Positions 1 to 11,519 of a stretch of 64,000 bases of DNA are shown here, piece after piece. The stretch lies in contig NC_085138.1 in NCBI RefSeq assembly GCF_035046485.1, positions 430,267,265 through 430,331,264 of the forward strand, given 5' to 3'. The notes below the pieces were generated by a model. That model saw only the letters and a list, made by a program, of their open reading frames with translations. It was not told the origin of the DNA and searched no databases. Both the position numbers and the translations under genes were made by a program. The DNA is from Aedes albopictus (lineage: Eukaryota; Arthropoda; Insecta; Diptera; Culicidae). The first letter of the stretch is position 1. Every line of letters starts with the position of its first letter.

Positions 1-166
1 GAAATTAGTTGCTTCGTTCTTGGAAGTTGTGTGAATCTAAAGAAGATGTCTTTGTGTACCCAATCTGATTCATAGAATTGGTCTTATTTGCTATACAGCA
101 ATGCCAGATGTGCGCGTCTTCATATTTTTCTGCATAGACTTGCGTTAACATTTTGTTTTAGGAATT
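1..166. other. AT-rich flank, no feature seen
   Basis: Short AT-rich sequence before the first bounded element. No open frame of note and no repeat that I could pair. Confidence 0.4.
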
Positions 167-170
167 TTAA

Positions 171-688
171 CCCTCTAATACCCAAATTTTTTATTTTGAT
201 CTAAATATCATTTTTCGTCATCTTAAATCGATTTAAACATGTTTTGGAAGATGATTCTTTTTAATTCTCGATTTCGTGAATTTCGGTTTTAGTTTTTTAA
301 TTTTTATTTTTGAACATCCTCACAGTTTTATATTTTTTCTGGAAGCCTATTTGGTGTACGGATTTTTTTTTTATATGAAATCATTTTGAGATTTTATGAT
401 TATTGTTGAAATATTTTTTTTCATAGAAAATTTTAATTTCCGTGTAATTTTAAGGAAAATAATTAAAGAGTGTATTCCATTCTCTTAAACTATAAAACTA
501 GGATAGAATGATTTGGGAAAAATTAAAAAAATATATGTTAATTGTAGCGATTTAATACAAAATAAACAATGACTTCTAGAAGGTGACTAAAAAATCAATT
601 TCTCAAATTTTGATTTTCCGCGAAACAAAAATTATAAAAATGCTCAAACTCTACCCCCCGTCTAAAGGCGGGGTTGGGTATTAGAGGG
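171..688. mobile_element. piggyBac-like MITE with TTAA duplications
   Basis: The element is bounded by TTAA on both sides (167-170 and 689-692). Its ends are inverted repeats, CCCTCTAATACCCAA on the left and the complement TTGGGTATTAGAGGG on the right. TTAA target duplication with CCC...GGG ends is the hallmark of the piggyBac superfamily. The 518-bp interior is AT-rich and has no open frame, so it would depend on a transposase supplied elsewhere. The superfamily call is inferred from ends and target site only. Confidence 0.8.
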
Positions 689-693
689 TTAAT

Positions 694-1861
694 ATAGGGA
701 AGTGGAACCATCTCGGCAGGGGTCCTATTTTGGGAACTTTCTGTTATAACTCAGCCAATTCTGAACCAATTGAAACTATTTTTGGAACGCGATGAGATAC
801 ATATAGTAAAGCCTGTATCCGCAATATTCGGGACACAGAAACACATCTGTAACTCTGCAATGGATACATTAAAATTGCTGAAATTTTGTCTAATAACATC
901 ATAAGATGTGTTCATTTCACCTACAAAATTTCATGTGAATCGGTGCAGTACTTTTTGTTGTAGCAACGAAAGAGTAAAATGTGCGCCATTGAATTTTGTA
1001 CAGCCCCTAGTTTTGCTTGTTAGCGCTGTAACTTTTGAATTTGGCAAACGAAATGGCTGACATTTTGAACACAAACCTCTCAATCTACATTTGTTGCATG
1101 GGCAAAATTTCAAAAAAATCGATGCACTATCAACAATTTTATAGTCGAAACATATTCTGGGACTGAACGTGATTTTAGCCTCTCAGACAGCAATAAGTCA
1201 GCACCCTTTATTGTTTCGCTTGTACTATTGAAAGTACTATACCAATAATCATCAAATTTAGCAGGCATAATATACACATAATAAACTAGCTTCTGTGAAA
1301 TTTTCATGAAAATTGGCAGAGAAATTCAAAAGTTCTGAATAGGCAAAAATCGCACATGAAAGACACGAAAAATTTTCACTAACACTCACCCCTATCAACA
1401 CCAGTAGCTTTCAAACCAATTGGTCAAAGTTGATGAAATTTTGCAAGAAAGTGTCTCTATAAGTATCATAACTGCTAACAAAATGTCATAATTATCATCA
1501 CAGAACTTTGAACTGTAGCGTAAAAGAACCATCTACTATGCGAATGAAAATTGGTCATGATTGTACAAAATGCTTAAAAGCACGTCAATTTGTTTTTCAT
1601 CCACATTTAAAAGTAATGCATCGATTTTTATGAAATTTGGCATAAATAATAAACATACACCAAAGAGTTCTCAGTCAATTATTTGGCCAAATTTACCGAT
1701 TCATTACAGAGATACTGGCGTACTTCTGTGTCCCGTTTATTGCGGATACAGGCTTTATATAGCCGTGTACAAAATTTTAAATCAATTGGTTTGAACTTGA
1801 CTGAGTTATAGCGAATAGTGCCAAAAAAAACCGGCCGCTGCCCAAGTGGTTCGCTACCCTA
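694..1861. mobile_element. Diverged palindromic TIR element
   Basis: The left end (about 700-850) is an imperfect reverse complement of the right end (about 1680-1855). Shared blocks include AAGCCTGTATCCGCAATA, GGGACACAGAA and TATAACTCAG. The outer ends resemble TAGGGAAGTGGAACC and GGTTCGCTACCCTA. Divergence between the arms suggests an old non-autonomous DNA transposon. Exact ends and target duplication are uncertain; TA is possible. Short open frames inside are not convincing genes. Confidence 0.55.
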
Positions 1862-1934
1862 TGTAGCTTTAGTAATCCTCGGACAGTCGCGTCTCCGGTC
1901 CTTTTCGATGCCTTTTTCATCACTTGAACAAATA

Positions 1935-3362
1935 CAGTGGTAGACATTTGTTTCGACGAGGCAATTTTTTTTTTCTTTTTTTTTCGCAACTGTAATAATA
2001 TTATGTTCTTTTTAATTTTTGGAGGATCTTCTAGGTAATTTGCATTAGTCAACGGGATGAAACCATATATTATTTATTTTATGGCCGTATAAAACAAGAA
2101 AAATAGAAAATTTGCCTAGACATTCGTTTAGCATAATTTTACATTTTTAGAATTCCATAATAAAAACTATCAAATTCGAATAATATCCAACACAATCATT
2201 TTGTATGATGACCTGTATTATGACTTGTAAATCATGAATTTGATCGTTTTTAGAAGTGTTGCCATATTAATTTTACATGCATCTCAAAACAATTAAAAAA
2301 TCACGTATTTAAGTATTGTTTTGATGAAATATGATAGTTTAACTTGTATAAATCACAGCGTTTGCTACTATTATGTCTTCTAATAGCTCCCAATATCTGC
2401 TAAACTGTATTTTGGCTGAAATAACATACATTGGGCGTCTCACATTTTGAGAAATGGCAATGAAATTTCTAACATAAACTACTTGTTTCATAATTTAGAC
2501 GTTCTTTTCACATTAATTATGTTAAAAATGAATGTGGTTCAAATCTAATACTCATTTATAATATATTTCTTCAGATTGAAAGAAATAAGCCAATGTTTTG
2601 ACCATGTCATGCATTTTTGTATGAACATCTGCTTTAAAATAAACAGGGGTCAAAAATTCCGACTCTTCTTGCAGTTCTTTCACTTGGCAGTCTTCTAATT
2701 CAATTAGTATTGCTAGTATTAAACAGTTATACTTCAGAGGCATTAGGATACGTCTTTATTACTACACAGAACTACTTATTTTAGCTTTTATCATTCCCAT
2801 TTTGATGTTTAACCAACCGAATATCTATATACTTTATTTTCTCACGACATTTTATGCAATAATTTAAACATTTCCAACAATAATTCTGTGCCATATTTTA
2901 AAAAACAACTAATCTAGCTTACATTAGAGTGTTTAAAGAAAGCATTTTCCTTGAAAAAATAATTTACCATCGTTTCTTCTTATCGGGACATTTTTTGTAA
3001 TGTTTCTTTGAATGTCACAAATAAATCAACTTTTTAGGTCAGTTATCTTGTTAACACGTCATAAACTAAGTGCATTGTGGTATATTCTCGAAATACACTC
3101 ACGAAATTACAAAAATACTGTTGAAAACCAATTTTTCATTCATCTCGACTAAACGAATGTTTAGGCAAAAAATGACATTTGAAAGGTTTTTACCCTCGTT
3201 TTTGTTTCAGTGTATATGTAAGTGTGTTGTATCACCTTTTCATAAAGAGTACTAGATATACAATCGCTGCCATAAAAAAAAATATCATAAAATCTTTTGT
3301 ATGAGTTTCCTGACAAATTTTTGAAAATTTTTGGGCCTCGGCTAAACGAATGTCTATCACTG
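1935..3362. mobile_element. Tc1/mariner-like non-autonomous element, TA flanks
   Basis: TA dinucleotides at 1933-1934 and 3363-3364 flank inverted ends reading CAGTGGTAGACATTTG and, from the other side, CAGTGATAGACATTCG, continuing through a shared GAGGC. Related motifs with AAACGAATGT recur inside at about 2118 and 3147 as subterminal repeats. The 1.4-kb interior is AT-rich and has no transposase. TA duplication and CAGTG ends fit the Tc1/mariner group, an inference from the termini. Confidence 0.7.
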
Positions 3363-3364
3363 TA

Positions 3365-3999
3365 TCGACTATAACGCATACATTCATTTGAACATCACAC
3401 ATGACCAATCGTATCCCTTGAAGTTTGCTCTTTTACTAACAGCACCCAAATTTCCGTGACACCTAGGTCTGAAAGATCGTACAGCTGTCTACATCTTTCT
3501 TAGGTGTCCAACTAACCATCCTTTATTCCCATCTCGAAGCAATCGCAAGGACATGGCCACGACAGTTCTCGACCATTGGAGGTTTGCGTCAGTCTTGTAC
3601 TGACGCCTCTAGCGTCCAAGTTACCAACTAATCATATGAAGTTCTAAATGGTAGATCTATTCAAGCCCTGAAACTTTGCCAAAGAAAGTATTGCGCTATA
3701 TTTTAACACACCCGAGATAATTGTCCATACCCCAAAAAGCCAAAATCTCATAAGTTCTTAGTCTCCTATAACGGTTACCCCTAGGAGGAGTCCATTTAAT
3801 AGGAATTCGTTTAGTAAGAGACTCGACTATACTATCAAGAACCCTGCTATGCATCACCATTTAACACTGCTATCAAGAACGCATAATCATAATACAAGGC
3901 ATGCAAACAATTTGGCGCGATCTAGAGCTATTTACTCATAGCTTGGTCAGACGAGGATAACTTTCAACGGACCTTCTGCATACAGCAACGTACGTGAGT
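3365..3999. other. Unassigned stretch between elements
   Basis: No open frame or terminal repeat is recognised. Locally there are near-palindromic words (for example GCGTCAGTCTTGTACTGACGC near 3587), which suggests decayed repeat sequence, but I cannot assign a family. Confidence 0.35.
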
Positions 4000-4004
4000 G
4001 ACTT

Positions 4005-5110
4005 ATGCGCGTTGTTCCAGTATCATGGACCCTCTCGAGTCCCTTCAAATCTCGCAGAGGATTACGGCAAGGTTATGGCCTTTCGTGCTTGCTGTTGAAC
4101 ATTGCTTTAGTGGGTGTAATAAGGATAAACACGAGTAGAACGGTTTTCACGAAGTCCGTTCAGCTGCTTGGTTTGGCTGGTGATATAGATATTATAGTTT
4201 TATAGTACCTAATAAAATTATAACTCAAAAACTTCTTAGCCTGTCAAAAAAAGACTTGAATACTTTTTGTGGTCTTATAACAGGGCACTGTGCAAGTAAA
4301 TACCATTTGAAACAACTATGTATACTCGAAGATGATACCTGTCGTTTCTGTAATAGGGACAAGGAGGATTCTGAACATTTGTTATGTACCTGTGAAGCAC
4401 TTTTCTAACAAAGATGCACATTTTTCGATAAAGGTTTTATAAAACCATCAGATGTATGGATGACTTCTCCTAGCAAGGTAATACATTTCATTCGATCTGT
4501 TATACCGTACTGGGATAATGCCTACAGTCAGCAAGTGGAAATCACTCAAACTCATAGTGATATGACACACTGATATGGGCAAAAACATTAAAACGGGGCC
4601 GTCCACAATAGATCAAAAAAACTGGTCGCAGTGGAAAATGTACCCAACAGGAAAAAAAATAGATATTATAGTTCGTAAATTTGAGACGATGGCGGAAACG
4701 TACATCCGACTAAAGAATGAAGCCAGGCGAATCGGATTAGTTATTAATGTGTCGAAGACAAATTACATGATGGCATAGGGCTCCAGAATCACCAAGCCCG
4801 CCACCCCGAATTTCTATCGACGGTGATGAAGAATTTGTACTTTGTACCTCGACCCACTGGTGACCACCGACAACGACACCGGCAGAGAAATGCAGACACG
4901 CATTGGGGCAGGAAATCGAGCCCTTGGGTTCCGCGGAATTCTACGATCGAACAAAGTTCGCCGTCACGCGAAGTTAACTATCTACAAAACGCTGATAAGA
5001 TCGGTAGTCCTCTATGGGCACAGAGCATGGACTATACGTGCAAAGGACCAACGCGCTCTTGGAGATTATGAACGGAAGGTGTTGCGTACCATCTCCGGCG
5101 GAGTGCAGAT
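4005..5110 (+). pseudogene. RTE-like non-LTR reverse transcriptase relic, interrupted
   Basis: Conceptual translation gives the RT segment GLRQG-GLSCLLLNIAL followed by VQLLGLAGDIDII (4005-4199). After an inserted 459-bp fragment it resumes with an RLKNEARRIGL segment (4674-4780) and then, in another frame, YLDPLVTTDND, SNKVRRHAKLTIYKTLIRS and KVLRTISGGVQME (4842-5112). These are familiar pieces of arthropod RTE-type LINE RT and its C-terminal part. The catalytic ADD box reads AGD here, there are frame changes and stops near 4778 and 4823, and the 5' half is absent. It is a truncated dead copy. The exact clade (RTE or a close relative) is inferred. Confidence 0.75.
4200..4658 (+). mobile_element. 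5'-truncated LINE 3' end with 15-bp target duplication
   Basis: The 15-mer ATAGATATTATAGTT occurs at 4185-4199 and again at 4659-4673, directly flanking this fragment, which ends in an A-run before the second copy. The fragment encodes the end of a LINE ORF2, including a C-terminal Cys/His cluster (GHCASKYH then CRFCNRDKEDSEHLLC at about 4280-4400), the type seen at the end of LOA/R1-like LINEs. It therefore retrotransposed, 5'-truncated, into the RTE-like relic. A comparable C-terminal cluster occurs in the LINE at 9174-15357. Confidence 0.85.
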
Positions 5111-5421
5111 GGAAGAGGCTAAAAAGCAGCTGATTTTTTTTTTATTTATTTATTTTTTTTTATTTTTGTTTTTTTTTTATTTTTTTTATGGATAATGAAC
5201 TCATCAGCTAAGTAGATGAAGGCGGGGCGGGTTTCTCTATGCCTCTCTATTTACAGGTCCTTTCGGGCGGCGACTTCGGGGACGATGAGCAAGCAGCGCA
5301 ACGTGGGACCACACAGCAGGACGATGTACCACCAGCCAATCGTATTCAATGCAGCTACCACAAGGTACGCGTTCAGACGGGGATCTTCGCTCCAACGGAT
5401 TAACTTCTGTTGAACGGGTTT
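5111..5421. other. T-rich run and a short unassigned minus-strand open frame
   Basis: 5134-5190 is almost pure T/A. From about 5412 down to 5252 the minus strand has an open frame of about 52 codons, preceded by a possible splice acceptor (CAACAG) and containing a hydrophobic stretch (about NAYLVVAALNTIGWWYIVLL). A second minus frame is also open here, so coding is not established. It could be a decayed end of the adjacent BEL element or a host exon. Confidence 0.25.
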
Positions 5422-6492
5422 ATTCCTTGCTCCAATCGACTTATTAGATCCGATTTAGGTCCTATATGAACTGTACAAAATTTCAGCGCAATCGGTGAAA
5501 CTATAATTTAGCGCAAGCGGTTCAAAGTTTGCAAAGGATTTACTATGGGAAAAGTTACAATTTCAGATAAAAAACCCCAGAGGTCGCCCCTTGTCTCTTT
5601 AATTCAAATCGATCAATGCTTCTTGTAGAATAATAATTTATGAAACTTTACTTCGAAGACCGCAAAACTATTGGATGCTTGTGGAAAAAGTTATTGATTT
5701 ATTACCGATTAGAGAGCCAACGAACGGCTTTTTGTTTTGTTTTATCAGCAGCACTGCTGCTGCCGTTGTTGCATGGGGTGGCGGGAGGCATCACTGTTGG
5801 ATTGGAGTAGTGGCAGCCCCTTGGTGAAATATGGATAAATGAGGTGGAGTCAACCTCCTGGACAACCGTCAGTTGACTGCCTACTCAAATATGTATGTGT
5901 GTGTTAGCGACGAAGCTTTTAGCTGATCAAGTGTTTTTGTTTATAATTGTATTTTTAGTCCGTACTATTTTGTCGCTGGAATTAGACGTCGATGAGACAA
6001 ACGTAGTTGTTTTTATTCTGGTGTGAAGAAAATCCCGGGTCGGGTTACGGTTTCGATCGGTTTGGATGTAAAACCGTACGCTGGGATTCTAACAATCACC
6101 ACCCCCAGAAACAGCAGCAGCCAAAGCAGCAGCTGCAGTGCTGCTAATAAAACAAAACAAAAAGCCGTTTGTTGGATCACTTATCGGTAATAAATAAATC
6201 AATAACTTTTTTCATAAGCATCCAATTGTTTTGCGGTCTTCGAAGGAAAGTTTCATAAATGATTTTTCTACAAGAAACGTTGATCGATTTGCATTAAGGA
6301 GACAAGGGGTGACCTCTGGGATTTTTTATCTGAAAGTGTAACTTTCCCCAAGTAAATCCTATGTAAACTTTGAACCGCTTGCGCTAAATTATAGTTTCAC
6401 CGATTGCGCTGAAATTTTGCACAGTTTATATGGGACCTGAATGGAATCAAAAAAGTCGACTGGAGCGAGAATTTGATGTGTGTCCCATACTA
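5422..6492. mobile_element. Long foldback (palindromic) element, copy 1, left-truncated
   Basis: Two arms of about 370 bp (5422-5789 and 6100-6492) are reverse complements. Each contains TTTCAGCGCAATCGGTGAAA, AAGCGGTTCAAAG, a GAAGACCGCAAAA block and a GCAGCAGCACTGCTG-type tip. The right end finishes TGTCCCATACTA, as in the complete copy at 37259-38246. The left end lacks the terminal roughly 50 bp present in that copy. The element sits at the integrase end of the BEL relic and carries a solo LTR in its loop. The hAT-like assignment rests on copy 2. Confidence 0.8.
5795..6094. mobile_element. Solo LTR inserted in the foldback loop
   Basis: The segment starts TGTTGG and ends CTAACA (TG...CA with a short imperfect inverted repeat) and is flanked by the 5-bp duplication ATCAC at 5790-5794 and 6095-6099. 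Removing it leaves a loop that matches the loop of the second foldback copy (GGGAGGC then ACCACCCCCAG). A 300-bp TG...CA unit with 5-bp duplication is what a solo LTR of a BEL/Pao-type retrotransposon looks like. No internal region is present, so the family is inferred. Confidence 0.75.
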
Positions 6493-9173
6493 CTGTACAC
6501 ACAAAAGCTTCATTTGCGGTAACTTTGGCAATCGGCAGTTGGCCGATCGGTTGCTGCATGGTGTGTGGTTTTGCTCTGCTGCACTCATAACAATTTCGTA
6601 TAGCACTTCGGACGGCCTTCCGCCCATTCAATGGCCAGAACTCGTCCCGGACGACCGAAAGAGTCATCATGATCCCGCCATGAACAAGCTGACGATGATA
6701 GTACTTCAGGAGAAGTCGGGTGAACTGACGAAAACCGGGAAGGACGACTTGATGTTTAACGTCGTACCAAAGACAAAATTCGGTCTTTGGTCGAACGGTG
6801 TATCGGACAGCCACAATCGGCCACCAACACGGATTAGTCCTTCAGCGTCTGGAAACGGGCTCAACAAGCGAAGAGACGACTTGCTCGAAGCCGTGAATCC
6901 CTTCTTCAAGCGCTTCAGGTCTTCGGGAAACGCTTCAGCCTGAACAAGCTTCACCAAGACTGCCTTTGCGTTTTGTAGTTCGGCAATATCCGACTGTATG
7001 GAGGAGAGTTTGGTACGACGAAAACCTGTCGAATAGGGGGTCAGGACGATGAATCTAGGTGGTGAGAACCACGTCTTTCTCAGCTCGAGTTCCTCATCCA
7101 TGATGTTTCTCTCTGGAAGACACTACGAAGGCCACGTAGACTTGTCGTTGCGTAGCCACATGGAACCGAACTTCCACAGATCACTGTTGATCAGCTCTTC
7201 GAAGGTGACTCCACGTGAAACCATATCAGCGGGGTTTTGTTTCCCAGCCACATGTTGCCAGTTTGAACCAACGATAGTAGCTTGAATCTCGGCGATTCGG
7301 TTCGCCACAAATGTCTTCCAGGTACGCGGGGGATCCTACAGCTAATGAAGGACAATTGTCTAGTCGGACCAGAAGACACATGCTTGAAATTGCATGTCCA
7401 GAGCGTTAACGATCTTTTCGTACGAGCAAGAAGCGAGGAGAGTGACACATAACTCGAGGCGTGGGATGTTGGTGGAACTCAGGGGAGCCACTCTCGATTT
7501 TGAAGCAAGTAGACTCACTTGCACGTGCCCATCAGCGGCCTCGGACCGCACATATATGCATGCATCGTATGCGGTCTCAGACGAATCCGCAAAGCAATGT
7601 AACTCTGCAGATAAGAAATTGGTAAGATGGAAAAGCGCTCGCAGAATTGGGTCCATCTGAGCTGAAGATCTGGAGAAACTTCGTCGTCCCAGTCCAAGGT
7701 TTGGAGCCAGAGATTCTGTATAAGAACTTTCGCCTCTACGACGACGGGAGAAATTACGCCAAGGGGGTCGTAAAGCTGTGCACTAGCGGAGAGGATGAGG
7801 CGTTTAGTTGGCGGTTGATTCTTTACACGGTAACGGAGAAGTCCAAACGAAACACGTCCGCTTCTAGTTCCCATCGAATTCCGAGGGTTTTGATGCTTTC
7901 GTCGGGGTCGAACTTCATGGACGATTGCATTCCGAGCTCATCAAGAGATAGACCAGCCAAAACTGGAAGTGAATTGGAGCACAACTTACGAAAACGAAAT
8001 CCACCTTTTTGAAGCAGATCGCCTAACTCCTCACGCAGTTGGATGGCTTCATCGGTGCTGTCGGCTCTTCCGATGAGGTCGTCTACATACACGTTCTTCT
8101 TAATCGCCGCGCTAGCTTTCGGGAACGGACATCCTTCATCTTCGACAAGCTGTAAGAGAGTTCGTGAGGCGAGGAACGAGGACGGAGCAAGACCATAAGT
8201 GATTGTGCCCAGTTCATACGTTGGAATGGGCTCAGACGCGTGAAAACCCCACAGGATTCTTTGTAGTGGACGGTCCTGTGGATGCATCGAGACGAGACTT
8301 GGCGATACATCTTCTCAATGTCCGCCACCAGAGCTACCGGAAACTTCCTGAAACGAAGGATTAGGCTCAGGAGGTCGTCATGAATCACGGGTCCCACGAG
8401 TAGCGAATCATTGAGCGAGTGCCCGGAGCTGGTGTTGGCCGACCCATCAAAGGAGTTAACAAGCTTTCGCATTGTCTTCTTCAGCTTCTTGAACAGCAGC
8501 CATGTGGCCGAGGGCGATGTATCCGTGGAGGAAGTCGTGGTACTGCTTCTTCATACCTTCGTCTTTCGACAGTCGCTGTTCTAACGGCCTCAGTCGGCGG
8601 ATGGCAAATGCTTTCGATACTCCAATCATTTGCTCGTGATCGGGGTGCTTTGGCATCCGGACGACGTATCGACCTGTCGGATCGCGGGATACGGTTTCCT
8701 GATACTAGTTCTCGCGCTTCTGTTCCTCTACAGTCTACGGAGTAGTTTGGTCCATGCAGCTCCTCGATGCGCCAGAATCGCTCTAGCAGTTCGTTTACGG
8801 GGGTCACTGTCGCCGCATGACAAGTTACAGCGGATCGCTCGCCTGTTTCCTGCGGGTCTTCGAACTTTCCGGCAACGATCCAGCCGAAAATAGTCTCGAC
8901 GAGCAAAAGATCATGGTTTGGTAAAAGAAATCGTCCATCTCGGCGGAACGAATAGAAATGTTCAGCACCAATTTATCATGTCGACTCTCCTGGGAGTGCT
9001 GAAGTCGGGGTCAGCTAGAGCAAACCTGTCGGGAATGTCCCATCGAGTGGTGGAGAACGACACAGACGGTGTATCGCTGGTCACCTCCCGAAATACCAGG
9101 AATTTCAGGGTATTGCCTTCAACTCCATCGATCGAAGCGTTGACGACCTTTCGGGAAAGGTGAAGCAATTGGC
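6493..9173 (-). pseudogene. BEL/Pao retrotransposon pol relic (end of protease, RT, RNase H, integrase N-end)
   Basis: Read on the minus strand, the order is a post-protease segment ending DRFALADPDF-PRR and VETIFGWIVAG (9173-8850), a LAD..P-type BEL hallmark. RT follows with SFDGSA, LNDSLLVGP and DIEKMYRQ (8460-8290), then the catalytic YVDD in NVYVDDLIGRADS (about 8100), RNase H with CFADSSE and SRVAPL-IPRLELC (7610-7430), the QNPADMVSRG motif (about 7240), and an integrase zinc region HGG...CYEC (about 6690-6570). Frameshifts and an in-frame TAG near 8710 break it repeatedly. The integrase core is missing: sequence stops at the foldback element at 6492. The upstream half lies beyond the inserted LINE at 15358 and above. 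Confidence 0.88.
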
Positions 9174-9478
9174 TAACTCCGCTAGCAATGATGGTTCTCC
9201 GTAGTTGCATGTCCGAAAGATCGTGAAACTATTGAGAACTTGAGCTACAGGTCCTAAGCCCTGGCCATCGTGTAAAGAAAAATGGATAAACCCCAATGCC
9301 AAGGTGTCATGCGACCCGTGCCGAGGGCTGAATGGTTGAGGGGGTTCTAAACATGCTCAACCGCGAACGGAGCCTGGGGTGCACCAGGGCGAACACCCCA
9401 GTAAGCAGCCCTTACTGCACTACGGCGGGGCACTGGTGCAGCGGACATTTATTTCCCTAGCTACTCGTGGGACCAAAA

Positions 9479-11519
9479 ATGAGTACAAATTCTACAAACA
9501 ACCTTCAAGGTGACGACTGCCTCTCTCAGTCGTGTGAGAGCGAAGTGGAGAATACTCTGAGTCAGCTTGGCCTTACCGAAGACCAGCTACTCAGTAGTTC
9601 GCAGGAGAAGATGGAAATATCCTGCCCCTCAACGCCTACCTCCCGGAGCAGCACATGTTTCGACAAAGCTGATCCAGATCTACAACACCCCTCATCGACC
9701 GACTCCAACCTGCTAGACATGGAAGATAACGAAGATGATGGTATACGGATCGTCATCAACCCCCAAGAATCTTTAGCAAGTAGCAAAGGATCCGAAGATA
9801 ACAAGGGTTCTACGGAAGCCAAGGGGGCTCCGAGTAAGAAATTCCCCACACTCACACGCTCGCAGAGGAAGCAGCTTAGAACTCTCCGTGAGAAGGGAAA
9901 AGACCGGAATGAGGCCTTGTCCATAATCCTGAATAAGGAGAGCGAGCCCACTTCCTCAAAACGCTCGAGAAACGACCTAGACAAATCCGCCACAGAGGAC
10001 CCCAAACAAAAAAGGGTGAAGCACCATCTGGATCCGAGAGAGCGCGCCCAACAGTCCACAAACAGCGCGCCTCAGAAAAACGTGTCTGGACAACAAAACC
10101 CACCCATGAGGAAAACACCTGGTATCAGCTACAGTGATATGGCCAAAAGCGTGAAGGTCGGGATAATACCCAAAGACTTTCCCACCGTCCAACTCACTAC
10201 AGCCCAGCTAGACCTTCTACAAGAAGCACTCCTGCTCAGAGTAGTTCAACAACGAAACGAGCCAATAAAACCCAAATTCAACAACCTCATCTACAAGTCC
10301 GGTTACATGGTTCTAATCTGTAAGGATCAAGAGACTGCTGAGTGGTTAAAGAGAATATCCCCATCCATGAAACCCTGGGAAGGTGCAGAGCTGATGGCAA
10401 TGGACGAAGTGGCGATTCCACGTCCAGAGATGATCCGAGCATTCTTCCCACAAAGCTCCAGCTATGACGACGACCGAATAAAGGCTCTCATAGAAAGCCA
10501 AAATGACATCACAACAACTAATTGGCGTATTGTGAAACGATCCATTCTGAAAGACATTCATGTCGAATGGATCTTCACAGTAGAGGGTGCGTCGATGGAA
10601 AAGTTGAAGAAGTCCAAATACACCCTCAACTACCGATTTGGTGAAATCCAACTAAGGAAGATTACAGATCAACCGACTGCCGATACCGCCAATCCGACTG
10701 GAAGGCCGACCCAAGAGCAATCTGAGGAGGCCTCCTGTTCGGGCAAGGTTCGGCTAACTGGAAGGCCGACCCAAGAGAAATCTGAGGAAGCCTCCGGTTC
10801 GGGCGAGGCAAGGTTGCAACCATTCATTTGCAAAAATTTACATTCATTTGCTATTATCTCAGTTCAGAAGCATGCTATCGAAAAACAATGTATGGATGAA
10901 TTTAACCTTGCAGTTTTATCTGAAAGTTTGCCGAATAACATTGGGGTCGCAAACGTATACCAAAGTCGTGAGCGAGCTGTGGAGGCAACTCTCCACGCGG
11001 TGAATGTAAATTTCATTCACGCTGTGGAAAGTTGCCTTCACAGCTCGCTCACGACTTTGGAATGCGTGTGCGACCCCAATGTTATTCGGCAAACTTTCAG
11101 ATAAAACTACAAGGTTAAATTCATCCATTACATTGTTTTTCGATAGCATGCTTCTGAACTGAGATAATAGCAAATGAATGTAAATCTTTGCAAATGAATG
11201 GTTGCAACCTTGGGGCGAGGTTAGTAAATCTCACCCCAAAAGCACCATAAAGGCTAGTCAGTCCGCCTCTAAAGGAAAAGCTCGAAGCTTACATGCGACT
11301 CCCTGCTCTAGTGGTACCAAACCAAAGGTATCTAAACAGGGCAAAGGGAGTGCAAAAAGCGATAGTTTGACCACAGAGGCGAAACTGGCGGGCCAGGTCG
11401 CTACAGGGAAGAGAAACAACCCAAACTGTAACACCAAACGACACCCTGATGATCCGCAACATCCAAAGCCGGATAGTCGTCGTCCGGAAAAAGGCGGGAA
11501 CCCCGGAAATGGCGACTAA
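9479..11519 (+). pseudogene. LINE ORF1 (nucleic-acid-binding protein), split by a hAT MITE
   Basis: The chosen ATG is at 9479 (AAAATGAGT context); the frame opens 12 bp earlier at a GTG. The N-terminal third is acidic and serine-rich, the middle is lysine-rich (an RSQRKQLRTLREKGK block and KQKRVKHH), and about residues 260-400 form a folded domain with the segments YMVLICKDQETAEWL and DIHVEWIFTVEG, which I associate with the ORF1 domain of mosquito LINEs (DUF4780-like, from memory). A duplicated TGRPTQE-SEEAS segment precedes a 404-bp MITE. As it stands the frame runs into the MITE and stops at 11104. The original C-terminus continues after the MITE and ends at 11519. No CCHC knuckle is visible. 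Confidence 0.75.
10809..11212. mobile_element. hAT-type foldback MITE in ORF1
   Basis: The 8-bp duplication GGGCGAGG lies at 10801-10808 and 11213-11220. The ends are perfect inverted repeats CAAGGTTGCAACC...GGTTGCAACCTTG. The arms continue as near-perfect complements over almost the whole 404 bp (for example AGCATGCTATCGAAAAACAA and its complement), so the element can fold into one long hairpin. An 8-bp duplication with CA...TG ends indicates a hAT-superfamily non-autonomous element. High arm identity suggests it is young. Removing it with one duplication copy restores the ORF1 frame. Confidence 0.92.

Noticed and set aside
9562..10118. Minus-strand frames opposite ORF1 of the LINE
   Set aside because: Serine-rich coding bias of ORF1 creates open antisense frames; no independent support.
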